Notes: a model not told the origin generated them from the sequence alone. 64,000 nt of DNA from Waterburya sp965365755 (GCA_965365755.1 CBDUCX010000001.1:9946-73945), one strand, 5' to 3'. Positions 26,360 to 35,700 are shown, counted from the first letter of the stretch. Numbers and translations are program-made.

Positions 26360-26374
26360 AGTAGTATATACGAT

Positions 26375-26653
26375 CTAGCGCCTCCCTTTCTTGTCGCTTT
26401 TAGCATGACCCCTAAAAGTACGGGTAGGAGCAAATTCTCCTAGTTTGTGACCGACCATTTGATCGCTAATGAACACAGGAATGTGTTGGCGACCGTTATG
26501 TACGGCGATGGTATGTCCTACCATTAAGGGCAAAATAGTTGAGGCTCTAGACCAAGTTTTGATTACTTCTTTCTTGTTATTAGCATTCAACCTTTCAATT
26601 TTTTTGAGTAGGCTATCGGCGATAAAGGGCCCTTTTTTTAAAGAACGACTCAT
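26375..26653 (-). CDS. rpsS: 30S ribosomal protein S19
   Basis: 92 residues. MSRSLKKGPFIADSLLKKIE and HTIAVHNGRQHIPVFISDQM are diagnostic, with GHKLGEFAPTRTFRGHAK at the end. It forms a complex with S13 in the 30S head. It follows rplB by 35 bases. Confidence 0.98.
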   Translation of the reverse strand: MSRSLKKGPFIADSLLKKIERLNANNKKEVIKTWSRASTILPLMVGHTIAVHNGRQHIPVFISDQMVGHKLGEFAPTRTFRGHAKSDKKGRR

Positions 26654-26688
26654 AATTTTAGAATCAGTTTTGTAAGATCAACGATGAA

Positions 26689-27516
26689 TTAACGACGGCG
26701 ACGAACGATTAGCCTATCGCTAGGCTTATTTTTCTTGCGAGTTTTCTTCCCTAACGCTGGCTTACCCCAAGGAGATACAGGGCCACTTCTCCCAATAGGA
26801 GCGCGTCCTTCACCACCACCATGAGGGTGATCACAGGGGTTCATCGCACTACCACGCACTTCTGGTCTTCTACCTAGGTGGCGCATTCTTCCTGCTTTAC
26901 CCAGTTTCAGGTTGCGATACTCAACATTGCCCACCTGTCCAATCGTGGCGTAACATTCTTTACGCACCATTCTCACTTCTTTGGAAGGTAGACCAATGGT
27001 TACGTAGTCACCTTCTTTGGCCATCACCTTAGCCGCAGCACCAGCAGCACGAACAATCTGACCGCCTTTTCCCGCTACCAATTCCACGTTATGAACTGTC
27101 TCGCCCAAGGGCATTTTGCTCAAAGGGAGGGCATTTCCTACTTCGATTGGTGCATCAGGGCTGGCGATAATTGGCGTACCAACTTTCATGCCCACAGCAG
27201 CTAAGATATAGCGTTTTTCGCCATCTTCGTACTGAACTAAGGCAATACGAGCATTACGGTTAGGATCGTATTCAATTGCAATTACTTCTGCGGGAATATT
27301 ACGTTTATCACGACGAAAATCGATGATTCGGTAAAGACGTTTGTGCCCCCCTCCACGACGACGACTAGTGATTACACCACGGTTGTTACGACCTTTCTTA
27401 CGGTGCTTGTATTTAGTTAAAGATTTTTCTGGCTTACTTTTAGTAATTTCCGAAAAATCGGGGACTACTGCTTGGCGAGTCCCTGGTGTGTATGGTCTAA
27501 ATGAACGAGTACCCAT
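26689..27516 (-). CDS. rplB: 50S ribosomal protein L2
   Basis: 275 residues. RSFRPYTPGTRQAVVPDFSE near the start, the GVITSRRRGGGHKRLYRIID segment, and the C-terminal MNPCDHPHGGGEGRAPIGR, which holds the His close to the peptidyl transferase centre, are present. L2 is needed for subunit joining. Confidence 0.98.
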   Translation of the reverse strand: MGTRSFRPYTPGTRQAVVPDFSEITKSKPEKSLTKYKHRKKGRNNRGVITSRRRGGGHKRLYRIIDFRRDKRNIPAEVIAIEYDPNRNARIALVQYEDGEKRYILAAVGMKVGTPIIASPDAPIEVGNALPLSKMPLGETVHNVELVAGKGGQIVRAAGAAAKVMAKEGDYVTIGLPSKEVRMVRKECYATIGQVGNVEYRNLKLGKAGRMRHLGRRPEVRGSAMNPCDHPHGGGEGRAPIGRSGPVSPWGKPALGKKTRKKNKPSDRLIVRRRR

Positions 27517-27552
27517 AATTTGCTCTGGTTAGCTTTTTCGAGTTCGAGTTTG

Positions 27553-27861
27553 TTATACGTCAGGGAACAAGGCAATGGAATCACCTTCTTTTAAAGTTAC
27601 AATCGCTCTTTTGTACTGAGCCTTGTAACCAATGAATCTCCCAACACGACGTTTTTTGCGAGGTAGAGTTAAAGTGTTTACTTTGGTTACGGTGACATCA
27701 AATAGGCTTTCAACCGCTGCTTTAATATCTGGCTTGGTAGCTTTAGGCAGTACATCAAATACGTACTTACCAAGCTCCATTTGAATTGTGCCTTTTTCGG
27801 TAATAATCGGTTTGAGGATTAAATCTGCTAAATCTCTCTCTTGATATTTAGTCTTCACCAT
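27553..27861 (-). CDS. rplW: 50S ribosomal protein L23
   Basis: 102 residues from the ATG at 27861, preceded by a perfect AGGAGG site (27864-27869). A longer frame to 27933 is only the overlap with rplD. LADLILKPIITEKGTIQME and VTKVNTLTLPRKKRRVGRFI are typical. L23 sits at the exit tunnel and is the docking site for trigger factor and SRP. The start overlaps the rplD end by 14 bases. Confidence 0.97.
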   Translation of the reverse strand: MVKTKYQERDLADLILKPIITEKGTIQMELGKYVFDVLPKATKPDIKAAVESLFDVTVTKVNTLTLPRKKRRVGRFIGYKAQYKRAIVTLKEGDSIALFPDV

Positions 27862-28483
27862 AAACCTCCTGAATCTGTGATAAAGCGTCTTGGCTAACGA
27901 CAATTTTGTTAGCGTGCAGGATATCCGCCACATTAAGATTAGTCGCCTTGATCAATTTGACAAGTGCGATGTTGCGCGTAGACAAGTTGACGTTATCGGA
28001 AACTTCTTTGAGAATCAACAACACTTTTTCCTCAGGCGAGACACCCCAACGTTCTAATGCTGCGATAACTTCTTTCGTCTTGGGACGTTCTAGTTCAGCA
28101 GCGAAGTTCTCTACCACAATCATGTCTTCAACACGAGCGCTAAAGGCAGTCCTCAATGCCAAGCGTCTTTCTTTGCGGTTCATTTTAGTGCTGTAGTCTC
28201 TAGGCTTAGGCCCAAAGATGACACCACCACCACGCCATAGGGGAGAACGAATCGAACCAGCACGAGCGCGACCAGTTCCTTTTTGTCTCCAGGGTTTGCG
28301 TCCACCACCACGAACTTCGGAGCGAGTTTTAGTAGAAGCTGTACCTTGACGAGCGTTATTTAATTGACGAACTAATGCTCTGTGAACAATATGTTCAGCA
28401 TTTTCTGCTTTGGCTACTTTTAGTTCCAGGGTTGCCTCGCCAGCATCTTCCCCCTGCCAATTTTTGACTACACAATTAACCAT
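27848..28483 (-). CDS. rplD: 50S ribosomal protein L4
   Basis: 211 residues. VHRALVRQLNNARQGTASTK, then the extended loop GGRKPWRQKGTGRARAGSIR that enters the tunnel wall, and GGVIFGPKPRDYSTKMNRKE are diagnostic. In E. coli L4 also represses its own operon; whether that applies here is not known. The end overlaps rplW. Confidence 0.98.
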   Translation of the reverse strand: MVNCVVKNWQGEDAGEATLELKVAKAENAEHIVHRALVRQLNNARQGTASTKTRSEVRGGGRKPWRQKGTGRARAGSIRSPLWRGGGVIFGPKPRDYSTKMNRKERRLALRTAFSARVEDMIVVENFAAELERPKTKEVIAALERWGVSPEEKVLLILKEVSDNVNLSTRNIALVKLIKATNLNVADILHANKIVVSQDALSQIQEVYGED

Positions 28484-28536
28484 AGTTATTTGTTTGTTAT
28501 CTATCTATCTGTTTTTAAATAACCAACAAGTTGCGA

Positions 28537-29178
28537 TTACTGTCCAACAATGTTGCTGGGAGAAATACTGAGCAGAGTTCCAGGTTTTCCTGGTACTGCA
28601 CCCTTGATCAGCAACAAATTTTGTTCTGCATCAACTTTGACAACTTTTAGCTTGCGAGTAGTTACCTGTTTTCCGCCATAGCGTCCCGCCATTTTCTTAC
28701 CAGGATAAGTACGACCAGGAGTAGTACCCGCACCAGTAGAACCAGGAGCACGGTGGTTTTTAGAACCGTGACTCATCAAGCCTCGTTTGAAATTATGCCT
28801 TTTCTGATAACCAGCAAAACCGCGACCCATTGTTTTGCCGCTAATATCTACGGTAGCGTCGGTGTTGAAAATCTCAGCAATGTCTAGAGCCTTGCCTAGT
28901 TCATAACTTGCTGTATCTTCAAGGCGATACTCTTTCAGATGACGTACAGGACTGGCTCCTGCTTTGCTTAAATGACCAAGTTCAGGCTTGGATAAAGCTT
29001 TTTCTTTGACTTCACCATAGCCAATTTGAATCGAACTATAGCCGTCTGTTTCTTTAGTTTTGATTTGGGTCACGACACAAGGTCCAGCTTGAACCACGGT
29101 TACAGGAATAACGTTTCCTGTTTCCTGGTCAAAAACTTGGGTCATGCCTAATTTAGTGCCAAGAATGCCGACAGACAC
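28537..29178 (-). CDS. rplC: 50S ribosomal protein L3
   Basis: 213 residues. MSVGILGTKLGMTQVFDQET, the loop GLMSHGSKNHRAPGSTGAGT and TPGRTYPGKKMAGRYGG are characteristic. It is the first gene of the cluster in this window; rpsJ (S10), which precedes it in E. coli, is absent, as is usual for cyanobacteria. The main promoter of the block should lie in 29179-29852. Confidence 0.98.
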   Translation of the reverse strand: MSVGILGTKLGMTQVFDQETGNVIPVTVVQAGPCVVTQIKTKETDGYSSIQIGYGEVKEKALSKPELGHLSKAGASPVRHLKEYRLEDTASYELGKALDIAEIFNTDATVDISGKTMGRGFAGYQKRHNFKRGLMSHGSKNHRAPGSTGAGTTPGRTYPGKKMAGRYGGKQVTTRKLKVVKVDAEQNLLLIKGAVPGKPGTLLSISPSNIVGQ

Positions 29179-29852
29179 GAGTTTTAGCTCCTCTATAATT
29201 GCAACACAATAAACCTTAGTTCTGTTTCCAGAAACTTTGGGTTGAGTGATTCACCTGCTGACTGACAAAAAATAACCATCTTGCAGAGGTTTGTGCTAGT
29301 TTGCGATCGCAGATTGCTTGTACTCAAATGGGTATACCCTTCGGTTAATCGCAGATCTCGACAATCGAAAACCAGCTAAAACTACTCTTTACAAGATGCA
29401 AAGCAGCAAATATATATATTTTTCTAAGATTTACGGCTAGATCCAGACTTGGCTGTCTCTATGTACAATTACCTTGACCCTCAAAGACTTAAAGAAATAA
29501 ATTCCTCAGTTTCTTACGAGGAGGTAGCAAATCCTAATAATATTCTCACTTACCCCATAACAAGTTTGTTTTATCTTTTGTAAAAACTCCCTTATTTAGT
29601 CTTTAGAATTCAATCTATTTACTACGGGGGATGATTTAGATTTTTACATCTACTATATCTATAAGGTGAGATTTGCCAGTTTTAACCACAATCACTAATG
29701 ATACATGATTAACCGTGGTTCTGACAAGAATATTTTTTTACAATTTGGGAAATGACTCGTACAAAGTTAGGTTAGAACAAGAAGTATATTAGGCTCGAAA
29801 GTAACAAGTAACAACTTCCTGGCACAATTATGTATTGTTAGATCATTGCAGA
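29179..29852. other. Long upstream region of the ribosomal protein block
   Basis: 674 bases between rplC (minus) and the Uma2 gene (minus). It should contain the block's main promoter and leader. It holds one HIP1 (29303-29310), a 10-base palindrome GGGTATACCC (29330-29339) and a loose AACCAC/GTGGTT inverted repeat near 29684-29718. No open frame or tRNA was found. Confidence 0.5.
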
Positions 29853-30455
29853 TCACCAAATTTTTGCTAAGTCCAGTACAAAACCTGACAAAAGAGGATC
29901 GCCATTAATAGTTAAAGGATTATCTAAGCACTGGACATCATGATCCTGAGTGTAGATATAAACTTGGCGAGTAGTGCGATCAATCAACCAGCCAAGAGAT
30001 GCACCACACTCAATATACTCTTGCATTTTATCCTGAAGTACTGACAAGCTATCACTGGGAGACTTGAGTTCCACTACAAAGTCAGGACAGATGGGAGCAA
30101 ACTTAGTTTTTTGTGCAGCAGAAAGACTGTTCCATCGGGTTAATTTAATCCAGCTAGCATCAGGAGATCTGGTTGCGCCATTGGGTAAAATAAAGCCCGC
30201 TGAGGAATCGAATTCTATTCCTGAAGCATCTTGATCTGTCCAATTGGCTAATTGCTGCATTAATTTGGCGTTACGATTGCCTGTTTCTGAACCTGCGGGA
30301 GACATGATAATGAGTTTTCCTGTGGCGTTGCGTTCAATGCGAAGATGGGAGTTAAGCTGACAAAAATCAAAAAAACTATCCGCACTCATTTCTAATACAG
30401 GAGACATCTGCAACACTAAATAATTATCGTTTTGGGGTGCAGTGGATAAAGTCAT
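29853..30455 (-). CDS. Uma2-family endonuclease (DUF820)
   Basis: 200 residues. The PD-(D/E)xK-like core is visible: SPDASWIKLTRW, PDFVVELKSPSDSL (Asp and the Glu-x-Lys pair) and MQEYIECGASLGWLIDR. These proteins are expanded in cyanobacteria; nuclease activity is predicted from the fold, and the biological role is unknown. It stands alone on the minus strand. Confidence 0.9.
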   Translation of the reverse strand: MTLSTAPQNDNYLVLQMSPVLEMSADSFFDFCQLNSHLRIERNATGKLIIMSPAGSETGNRNAKLMQQLANWTDQDASGIEFDSSAGFILPNGATRSPDASWIKLTRWNSLSAAQKTKFAPICPDFVVELKSPSDSLSVLQDKMQEYIECGASLGWLIDRTTRQVYIYTQDHDVQCLDNPLTINGDPLLSGFVLDLAKIW

Positions 30456-30508
30456 AGATCAATACTAGGTATCTAGTTTCAATTATAGAATGGGTCTTGA
30501 TCTTTAAA

Positions 30509-30540
30509 GCGATTACGCGCCCCATAGCTTTGGAAGCGTC
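30509..30540. repeat. 31-base dispersed repeat, copy 2
   Basis: Begins GCGATTACGCG and matches the reverse complement of 7728-7758. It lies about 95 bases upstream of the VapB-like antitoxin gene. Confidence 0.5.
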
Positions 30541-30634
30541 GAATAAACTACTCTCCTAGAGTAGTAAAGTAATAACATTGATTTTGTGTACAATAAGTAC
30601 GTGTTTTTGTACAAGGTATGTATGCAATTAAACA

Positions 30635-30847
30635 ATGAAAACTAATATTGATTTAGATGATCGTCTTGTAGAACAAGCTTTTGCCTTAACAGGATTAAGA
30701 ACAAAAAAAGAATTAGTTAATTTTGCTTTAGCCGAATTAGTTAAAAGAGGCGAAAAAAAAGACTTATTAGATCTTGCTGGTGAAATCGAGTTTATTCAAG
30801 ATTTTAATACAGATACAGTAAGAAGTAATCGATATGTTATTGATTGA
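30635..30847 (+). CDS. vapB: VapB-family antitoxin
   Basis: 70 residues. MKTNIDLDDRLVEQAFALTG followed by TKKELVNFALAELVKR is the beta-helix-helix DNA-binding domain of VapB/DUF2191 antitoxins. The C-terminal part (EFIQDFNTDTVRSN) would cover the toxin. The stop overlaps the toxin start by 14 bases. AT-rich, as expected for a mobile pair. Confidence 0.88.
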   Translation: MKTNIDLDDRLVEQAFALTGLRTKKELVNFALAELVKRGEKKDLLDLAGEIEFIQDFNTDTVRSNRYVID

Positions 30848-31235
30848 TACTTCAATTTGGATTGAGGTTTTACGAGACAAATCAAAAGTAAAAGCAACTA
30901 GACTTAAAACAATTATTGCTGATCGCAATTATTATTTGCCTATTTTTACCAAAATGGAGCTTTTGCAAGGATGTAAAAATGAAGCAGAATGGGACAAGAT
31001 TAGTCTATATTTAGAAAATCAAAATTATTTTCAGCCTAACTACAATTCTATCTGGGAAAATTCAGCAAGATTGTATTTTGAACTGAGACGTAAAGGAATT
31101 ACTATTCGTAGTAATATTGATTGTGCGATCGCTATTATTGCCATCGAAAATAATTTAACTCTTTATCATCTTGATCGAGATTTTGAAATGATTGCCAAAC
31201 ACACTGTTCTCAAACAACAAAAAATTAATTTATAA
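30834..31235 (+). CDS. vapC: VapC PIN-domain ribonuclease toxin
   Basis: 133 residues, full length for the family. The four acidic residues of the PIN site can be placed: Asp in LLIDTSIWIE, Glu in FTKMELLQG, Asp in SNIDCAIAI and Asp in YHLDRDFEMI. VapC toxins cleave tRNA or rRNA; the target here is unknown. It is translationally coupled to vapB. Confidence 0.92.
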   Translation: MLLIDTSIWIEVLRDKSKVKATRLKTIIADRNYYLPIFTKMELLQGCKNEAEWDKISLYLENQNYFQPNYNSIWENSARLYFELRRKGITIRSNIDCAIAIIAIENNLTLYHLDRDFEMIAKHTVLKQQKINL

Positions 31236-31319
31236 AACTTATTAACAATATTTTTTCCTACTCTGTTTCACCTTAGGATTAGATTAGTAGATAAATAATC
31301 TGAAATGCGATCGCCCTCC

Positions 31320-31442
31320 ATGAAAAATATCGTAATTCAGCAATTGACTGAGAAGAGTACTGCCGTTCTCGAACAAGTTGAGTCGGATATGGAACAAAAA
31401 ACCGAGAAGTTAATTTTTCTATTTCTAGAAGAGGAACTATAG
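31320..31442 (+). CDS. Very small hypothetical protein (40 residues)
   Basis: An ATG at 31320, just after a HIP1 site, opens a 40-residue frame (MKNIVIQQLTEKSTAVLEQV, then a Glu/Lys-rich helix ending FLEEEL). It has no strong ribosome-binding site. It might be a small antitoxin-like peptide or a relic; composition is protein-like but nothing was recognised. Confidence 0.25.
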   Translation: MKNIVIQQLTEKSTAVLEQVESDMEQKTEKLIFLFLEEEL

Positions 31443-31515
31443 CGATTCGGAATTTCAATATTTCAATTTCGGTGAGCTATAATCTGAGTGGATTCTGTAG
31501 TTAATAATTATAGAT

Positions 31516-31710
31516 ATGCCACAATTCTTTGCTTTTGTACTATTGGTCGTTTACGTCGGTGGAATTTGGAAGTTTTTATCTGGCTACCGTCTCACCAGCT
31601 TTAATCCCCGTTTGCCTGAGCGCATTACTCTGGCGCTGTTATGGCCAGTTTTACTGATTGGCAATAAATCTTATCGTCGCAATTTTCGCAAGGCTTTAAA
31701 AGGCAAGTAA
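31516..31710 (+). CDS. Small conserved membrane protein
   Basis: 64 residues. Two hydrophobic segments (about 2-21 and 37-50) are joined by SGYRLTSFNPRLPER, and the C-terminus is basic (NKSYRRNFRKALKGK), giving a positive-inside tail. It resembles a small protein found in many cyanobacteria without known function. It is 35 bases upstream of cobK and probably co-transcribed with it. Confidence 0.6.
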   Translation: MPQFFAFVLLVVYVGGIWKFLSGYRLTSFNPRLPERITLALLWPVLLIGNKSYRRNFRKALKGK

Positions 31711-31745
31711 AGAAGGCTAAAGAAAGAAATTTTGAGCGATTATTA

Positions 31746-32525
31746 ATGGACGGGAAAGTTTGGTTGATCGGTGGAACCAGTGAGAGTGTAACTATAGCTC
31801 AAACATTTACTGCTAATCACGTACCCTTCATTATTACTGTAACTACGACTACTGCTCAATCTCTCTATTCTAATGCTGAAGTTGTGATTGGGCGTATGGA
31901 CATGGCAAGAATGGGATCTTTTTGCTGTGAGCACAAAATTGTCACGGTAATTGATGCTTCCCATCCCTATGCAGTTAAAGTTTCTCGTCAGGCGATCGCC
32001 ATTACTACTCAACTGGGTATTCCTTATTTACGTTATGAAAGAGCTAATTGTCCAGGGGCAACTGCTGCACCAGAAAACTCTTTGATCATTGAATTGGATA
32101 GTTTTGATTGCCTTCTGTCAGGTGATTATCTCAGCCACCAAAGAGTACTATTAACTGTTGGTTGTCAAACATTACCCCGATTCCAATCTTGGCATAGTAA
32201 ATCTACCCTGTTTGCCAGAATCTTACCCCAAGTAGCATCTTTAGAAACTGCTTTAAATGCTGGATTTACTAGCGATCGCTTGATTGCCCTCCGTCCTCCC
32301 ATTAACGCGGCAATGGAAACTGCTTTATGGCAACAGTGGCAAATATCATTAGTTGTGACCAAAGCGTCGGGTCAGGCAGGAGGGGAAGATGTTAAACGCG
32401 ATGTAGCAGTTAACTTAGGAATTCCCTTAATTATCGTTGCTCGTCCCCAAATTATTTATCCCCAACAAACTTCAGTATTGTCAGAAACTATCGCTTTTTG
32501 TAAATCATCCTTAAAGAGGACTTAA
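31746..32525 (+). CDS. cobK: Precorrin-6A reductase
   Basis: 259 residues. GKVWLIGGTSESVTIAQTF is the N-terminal dinucleotide-binding loop; VIDASHPYAVKVSRQAIAI and VTKASGQAGGEDVKRDVAV are the family's conserved segments. It reduces precorrin-6A (or its cobalt form, as CbiJ) in cobalamin synthesis. In cyanobacteria the product is pseudocobalamin. No other cobalamin genes are adjacent and no cobalamin riboswitch was recognised upstream. Confidence 0.92.
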   Translation: MDGKVWLIGGTSESVTIAQTFTANHVPFIITVTTTTAQSLYSNAEVVIGRMDMARMGSFCCEHKIVTVIDASHPYAVKVSRQAIAITTQLGIPYLRYERANCPGATAAPENSLIIELDSFDCLLSGDYLSHQRVLLTVGCQTLPRFQSWHSKSTLFARILPQVASLETALNAGFTSDRLIALRPPINAAMETALWQQWQISLVVTKASGQAGGEDVKRDVAVNLGIPLIIVARPQIIYPQQTSVLSETIAFCKSSLKRT

Positions 32526-32605
32526 CCGAGAAGTATTGATCAGTGAGCGAAAATATTTGTGAGAAATCCTAACACTATTGATTGACAAACTATTAGGATG
32601 TAAGG

Positions 32606-33724
32606 GTGATGCAAGTTTATCCCTTATACTCATTAATCGAAGGTAGCTGGTTCAAGTTAATTTGTGGGGCTAGCTATCAACATCTTCCTGCGGTTCGTAG
32701 TTTGGCTTTAGCATATAGTTTAGCTGGTGCTGATTGCATTGACGTAGCCGCTGATCCTGCTGTAATTGCTGCTGCCCAGGAGGGGATCGCCGCAGCACAA
32801 AAATTAGCACCTGAATTATCTGAATTAATAACTGCCAAACAACCAAGTACGTTGCCCTGGTTAATGGTAAGTATTAATGATGGAGAAGATCCACATTTTC
32901 GTAAAGCAAAGTTTGATGCAACTCAATGTCCCCCTGATTGCCCCCAACCCTGTGTCCAAGTATGTCCTGCTGATGCGATAAAATTCAGTTCAGGAGGAGT
33001 TGTAGATCGTTTATGCTATGGATGTGGTCGCTGTGTACCAATTTGTCCCCAAGAGTTGATCACTACCCAGGCTCATCAATCGAGCTTAGGAGAAATCATA
33101 CCTTGGATTGAATCAAGTTTGGTAAATGCCTTAGAAATTCACACTCAAGTTGGTCATTATGATGATTTTAAACGGGTGTGGCAAGAAGTTTTACCAGTAA
33201 TTAAGCAGCTCAAATTATTAGCCATTAGCTGTACTGATGCACCGAATGCGATCGCTTATTTGCGATCGCTTTATGAATTGATTACTCCTCTGCCTTGCAC
33301 TTTAATCTGGCAAACGGACGGACGTTCCATGAGTGGCGATATCGGCAAAGGCACAACCCATGCAGCGATCGCTTTTGCCCAAAAGGTTTTGCGTGCAAAA
33401 TTGCCGGGATATATTCAACTAGCAGGAGGGACAAACGACTATACGGTGGACAAACTTAAGCAGTCCAAAATGTTACGCCAACATAATTCACCTAAAGCTA
33501 AGTCTGTTGCAGGGGTGGCATATGGTAGTTATGCTCGTGCTGTCCTGTCGCCAATATTAAACCAGTTAGAAATAACTCAACTGCAACCAAATCAATTTAA
33601 TTCCACTATAAATCAGCCAATGAATCAGCTTAATTTAAAGCTAGAACAAGACAAGGCACTACTAGAGCAAGCTGTAAATACAGCTAGTTTGCTGGTAAAT
33701 CAAATCAAAACAGCTAAACGCTAA
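32606..33724 (+). CDS. ldpA: Light-dependent period protein LdpA
   Basis: 372 residues. The N-terminal LYSLIEGSWFKLICGASYQH is typical; two four-cysteine ferredoxin-like clusters follow (CPPDCPQPCVQVCP near 109-122 and CYGCGRCVPICP near 136-147). In Synechococcus elongatus LdpA senses redox/light state and tunes the circadian clock together with CikA. The frame opens at GTG 32606 directly followed by ATG 32609, so the start is uncertain by one codon. Confidence 0.93.
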   Translation: MMQVYPLYSLIEGSWFKLICGASYQHLPAVRSLALAYSLAGADCIDVAADPAVIAAAQEGIAAAQKLAPELSELITAKQPSTLPWLMVSINDGEDPHFRKAKFDATQCPPDCPQPCVQVCPADAIKFSSGGVVDRLCYGCGRCVPICPQELITTQAHQSSLGEIIPWIESSLVNALEIHTQVGHYDDFKRVWQEVLPVIKQLKLLAISCTDAPNAIAYLRSLYELITPLPCTLIWQTDGRSMSGDIGKGTTHAAIAFAQKVLRAKLPGYIQLAGGTNDYTVDKLKQSKMLRQHNSPKAKSVAGVAYGSYARAVLSPILNQLEITQLQPNQFNSTINQPMNQLNLKLEQDKALLEQAVNTASLLVNQIKTAKR

Positions 33725-33804
33725 AGACTTTGCCTTGTTTTCTTATAGAGCTTCCCAGGATTTGATAACTTATTCAATTTTTATTAACCAAATATATTTT
33801 TAGG

Positions 33805-35559
33805 ATGCAGTCAGATATAGCTTCTCATCGGATGCAAGTGACCGATAACCTAGACCAATTACTTACTATTTTTCCTGAATCGATTCGCTCGAAGTTAGAT
33901 GAACAACTCCAGGATGACAGTGATAACCTAATTGAGGTAGTTTTAGATTTAGGCAGACTACCAGAAGCCCGTTTTAGCGATCGCGTTACCTATATCCGCG
34001 ATCAACCTGTCACCAAAGAGGAAATTCAGCACTGTATTGAGCGAGTGGGGATGTTTAGTAGTGATAACCGTGCTGGGATCGAACGGACGCTACACCGTAT
34101 TAGTGCCATTCGTAACCGTACTGGAGACATTATCGGTTTAACCTGTCGGATCGGTCGGGCGATTTTCGGCACGATTGTGATGATCCGTGATTTAGTGGAA
34201 ACAGGACAGTCTATTTTGCTCCTAGGTCGCCCTGGGGTAGGGAAAACCACTGCTTTGAGGGAAATTGCCCGAGTTTTGGCTGATGACTTGGAAAAACGAG
34301 TGGTAATTATCGATACTTCCAACGAAATTGCCGGAGATGGCGATGTTCCCCACCCAGCCATTGGTCGCGCTCGTCGGATGCAGGTGGCTCGTCCTGAGTT
34401 ACAGCATCAGGTGATGATTGAGGCGGTAGAAAATCATATGCCCGAAGTAATTGTCATTGACGAGATTGGTACAGAACTGGAGGCATTGGCAGCTAGAACC
34501 ATTGCTGAACGGGGAGTACAGCTAGTAGGAACCGCCCATGGTAATACGGTGGAGAACTTAATTAAAAACCCTACTCTCTCGGATTTAGTCGGTGGCATTC
34601 AAAGCGTTACTTTGGGAGATGACGAAGCCCGCCGTAGAAGAACCCAGAAGACCGTCTTAGAACGCAAAGCACCACCCACCTTTGCGATCGCTGTAGAGAT
34701 GCTGGAACGGCAACGTTGGGTCGTTCACGATGACGTATCAGCCACGATTGATACTTTGTTGCGTGGTATTGAACCACCCGCCCAGGTAAGAACAGTAGAT
34801 GATAGTGGGGAGGTGACTATTATTCATGAAGAATCAAAGTCCCCCTTCAAGCCCTTGCCTTCAAGAAATGCCAACGGTGTTACTCCTTTACATCCCCAAG
34901 GCTTAAGAGCATCAGGTAAAATGACCCCTGTATCTTTGAGTGCAAATCAGTCTAGCCGCAGTAATTCCGACTTTGAAACGATGTTAGAACGCTCTTGGCA
35001 GACCAAAGAACCCAAGAGCCGAAAAATACGTACTCCTGGCCCTAATGGAGAAGATTGGCCTGTATATATCTATGCCTATGGTATTGGTCGTTCTCAGATT
35101 GATCAGGTGATTGAGGTGCTGGATTTACCTGTGGTGTTAACTAAGGACTTAGACGAAGCAGATGCAGTAGTGGCATTGCGATCGCAAATTAAACACCATT
35201 CTAAACTGCGTTCCATAGCTAAAGATCGTCATCTTCCCATCTATACGGTCAAATCTAACACTATTCCCCAGATTACTCGTATATTTAGGCAAATCCTCAA
35301 CTTAGATGATCCTCATATTCCAGAACCGACAGATTTACGTCTGTTTAGTAAAGCAGGTAGCGACGACGAAATCGAAGCCTTGGAAGAAGCCCGCTTAGCA
35401 GTAGAACAAATTGTGATTCCCCAGGGACAACCCGTAGAATTGCTCCCGCGATCGGCAAAAGTACGCAAAATGCAGCATGAGCTAATCGAACACTACCGTT
35501 TACAGTCTGATAGCTTCGGTGATGAGCCAAATCGCCGTTTAAGAATCTATCCTGCTTGA
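33805..35559 (+). CDS. AAA ATPase with R3H domain (Ycf45-like)
   Basis: 584 residues. The ATPase core has a Walker A loop (GRPGVGKTT, near 141) and Walker B (VIVIDEIG), related to SpoIIIAA. A linker (about 330-400) leads to a domain starting GEDWPVYIYAYGIGRSQIDQ and a C-terminal R3H segment (LIEHYRLQSDSFGDEPNRRL), which binds single-stranded nucleic acid. Homologues occur in all cyanobacteria and as Ycf45 in algal plastids; the function is not settled. It follows ldpA by 80 bases on the same strand. Confidence 0.9.
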   Translation: MQSDIASHRMQVTDNLDQLLTIFPESIRSKLDEQLQDDSDNLIEVVLDLGRLPEARFSDRVTYIRDQPVTKEEIQHCIERVGMFSSDNRAGIERTLHRISAIRNRTGDIIGLTCRIGRAIFGTIVMIRDLVETGQSILLLGRPGVGKTTALREIARVLADDLEKRVVIIDTSNEIAGDGDVPHPAIGRARRMQVARPELQHQVMIEAVENHMPEVIVIDEIGTELEALAARTIAERGVQLVGTAHGNTVENLIKNPTLSDLVGGIQSVTLGDDEARRRRTQKTVLERKAPPTFAIAVEMLERQRWVVHDDVSATIDTLLRGIEPPAQVRTVDDSGEVTIIHEESKSPFKPLPSRNANGVTPLHPQGLRASGKMTPVSLSANQSSRSNSDFETMLERSWQTKEPKSRKIRTPGPNGEDWPVYIYAYGIGRSQIDQVIEVLDLPVVLTKDLDEADAVVALRSQIKHHSKLRSIAKDRHLPIYTVKSNTIPQITRIFRQILNLDDPHIPEPTDLRLFSKAGSDDEIEALEEARLAVEQIVIPQGQPVELLPRSAKVRKMQHELIEHYRLQSDSFGDEPNRRLRIYPA

Positions 35560-35607
35560 ACATAAACTTAACGAGGGAAACCTCCAGATGAGCGAAAAAA
35601 TAAATGT

Positions 35608-35686
35608 GTGAGGATTTGGGGATTTGGGGATTTAGGGACTTGAGGAATAATGATCTCCCTATCTCCCTACTTCCCTACTTCCCTCT
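35608..35686. repeat. Short heptamer repeats between convergent genes
   Basis: Two runs: GGGGATTT-type units at 35611-35640 and (A/T)CTTCCCT/CTCCCTA units at 35651-35685. They lie between the Ycf45-like gene and the ferrochelatase-like gene and are roughly complementary in composition, so they could pair weakly. Typical cyanobacterial short tandem repeats. Confidence 0.6.
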
Positions 35687-35700
35687 AAGTGTTAAATATA

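Noticed and set aside
12185..28196. Many open frames on the plus strand opposite the ribosomal protein genes
   Set aside because: They are mirror frames of strongly conserved genes, with Lys/Arg-poor, Thr/Ser/Leu-rich composition and no ribosome-binding sites.
31446..31745. Cobalamin riboswitch ahead of cobK
   Set aside because: No B12-box-like sequence or long structured leader was found; a small membrane protein gene lies directly upstream.
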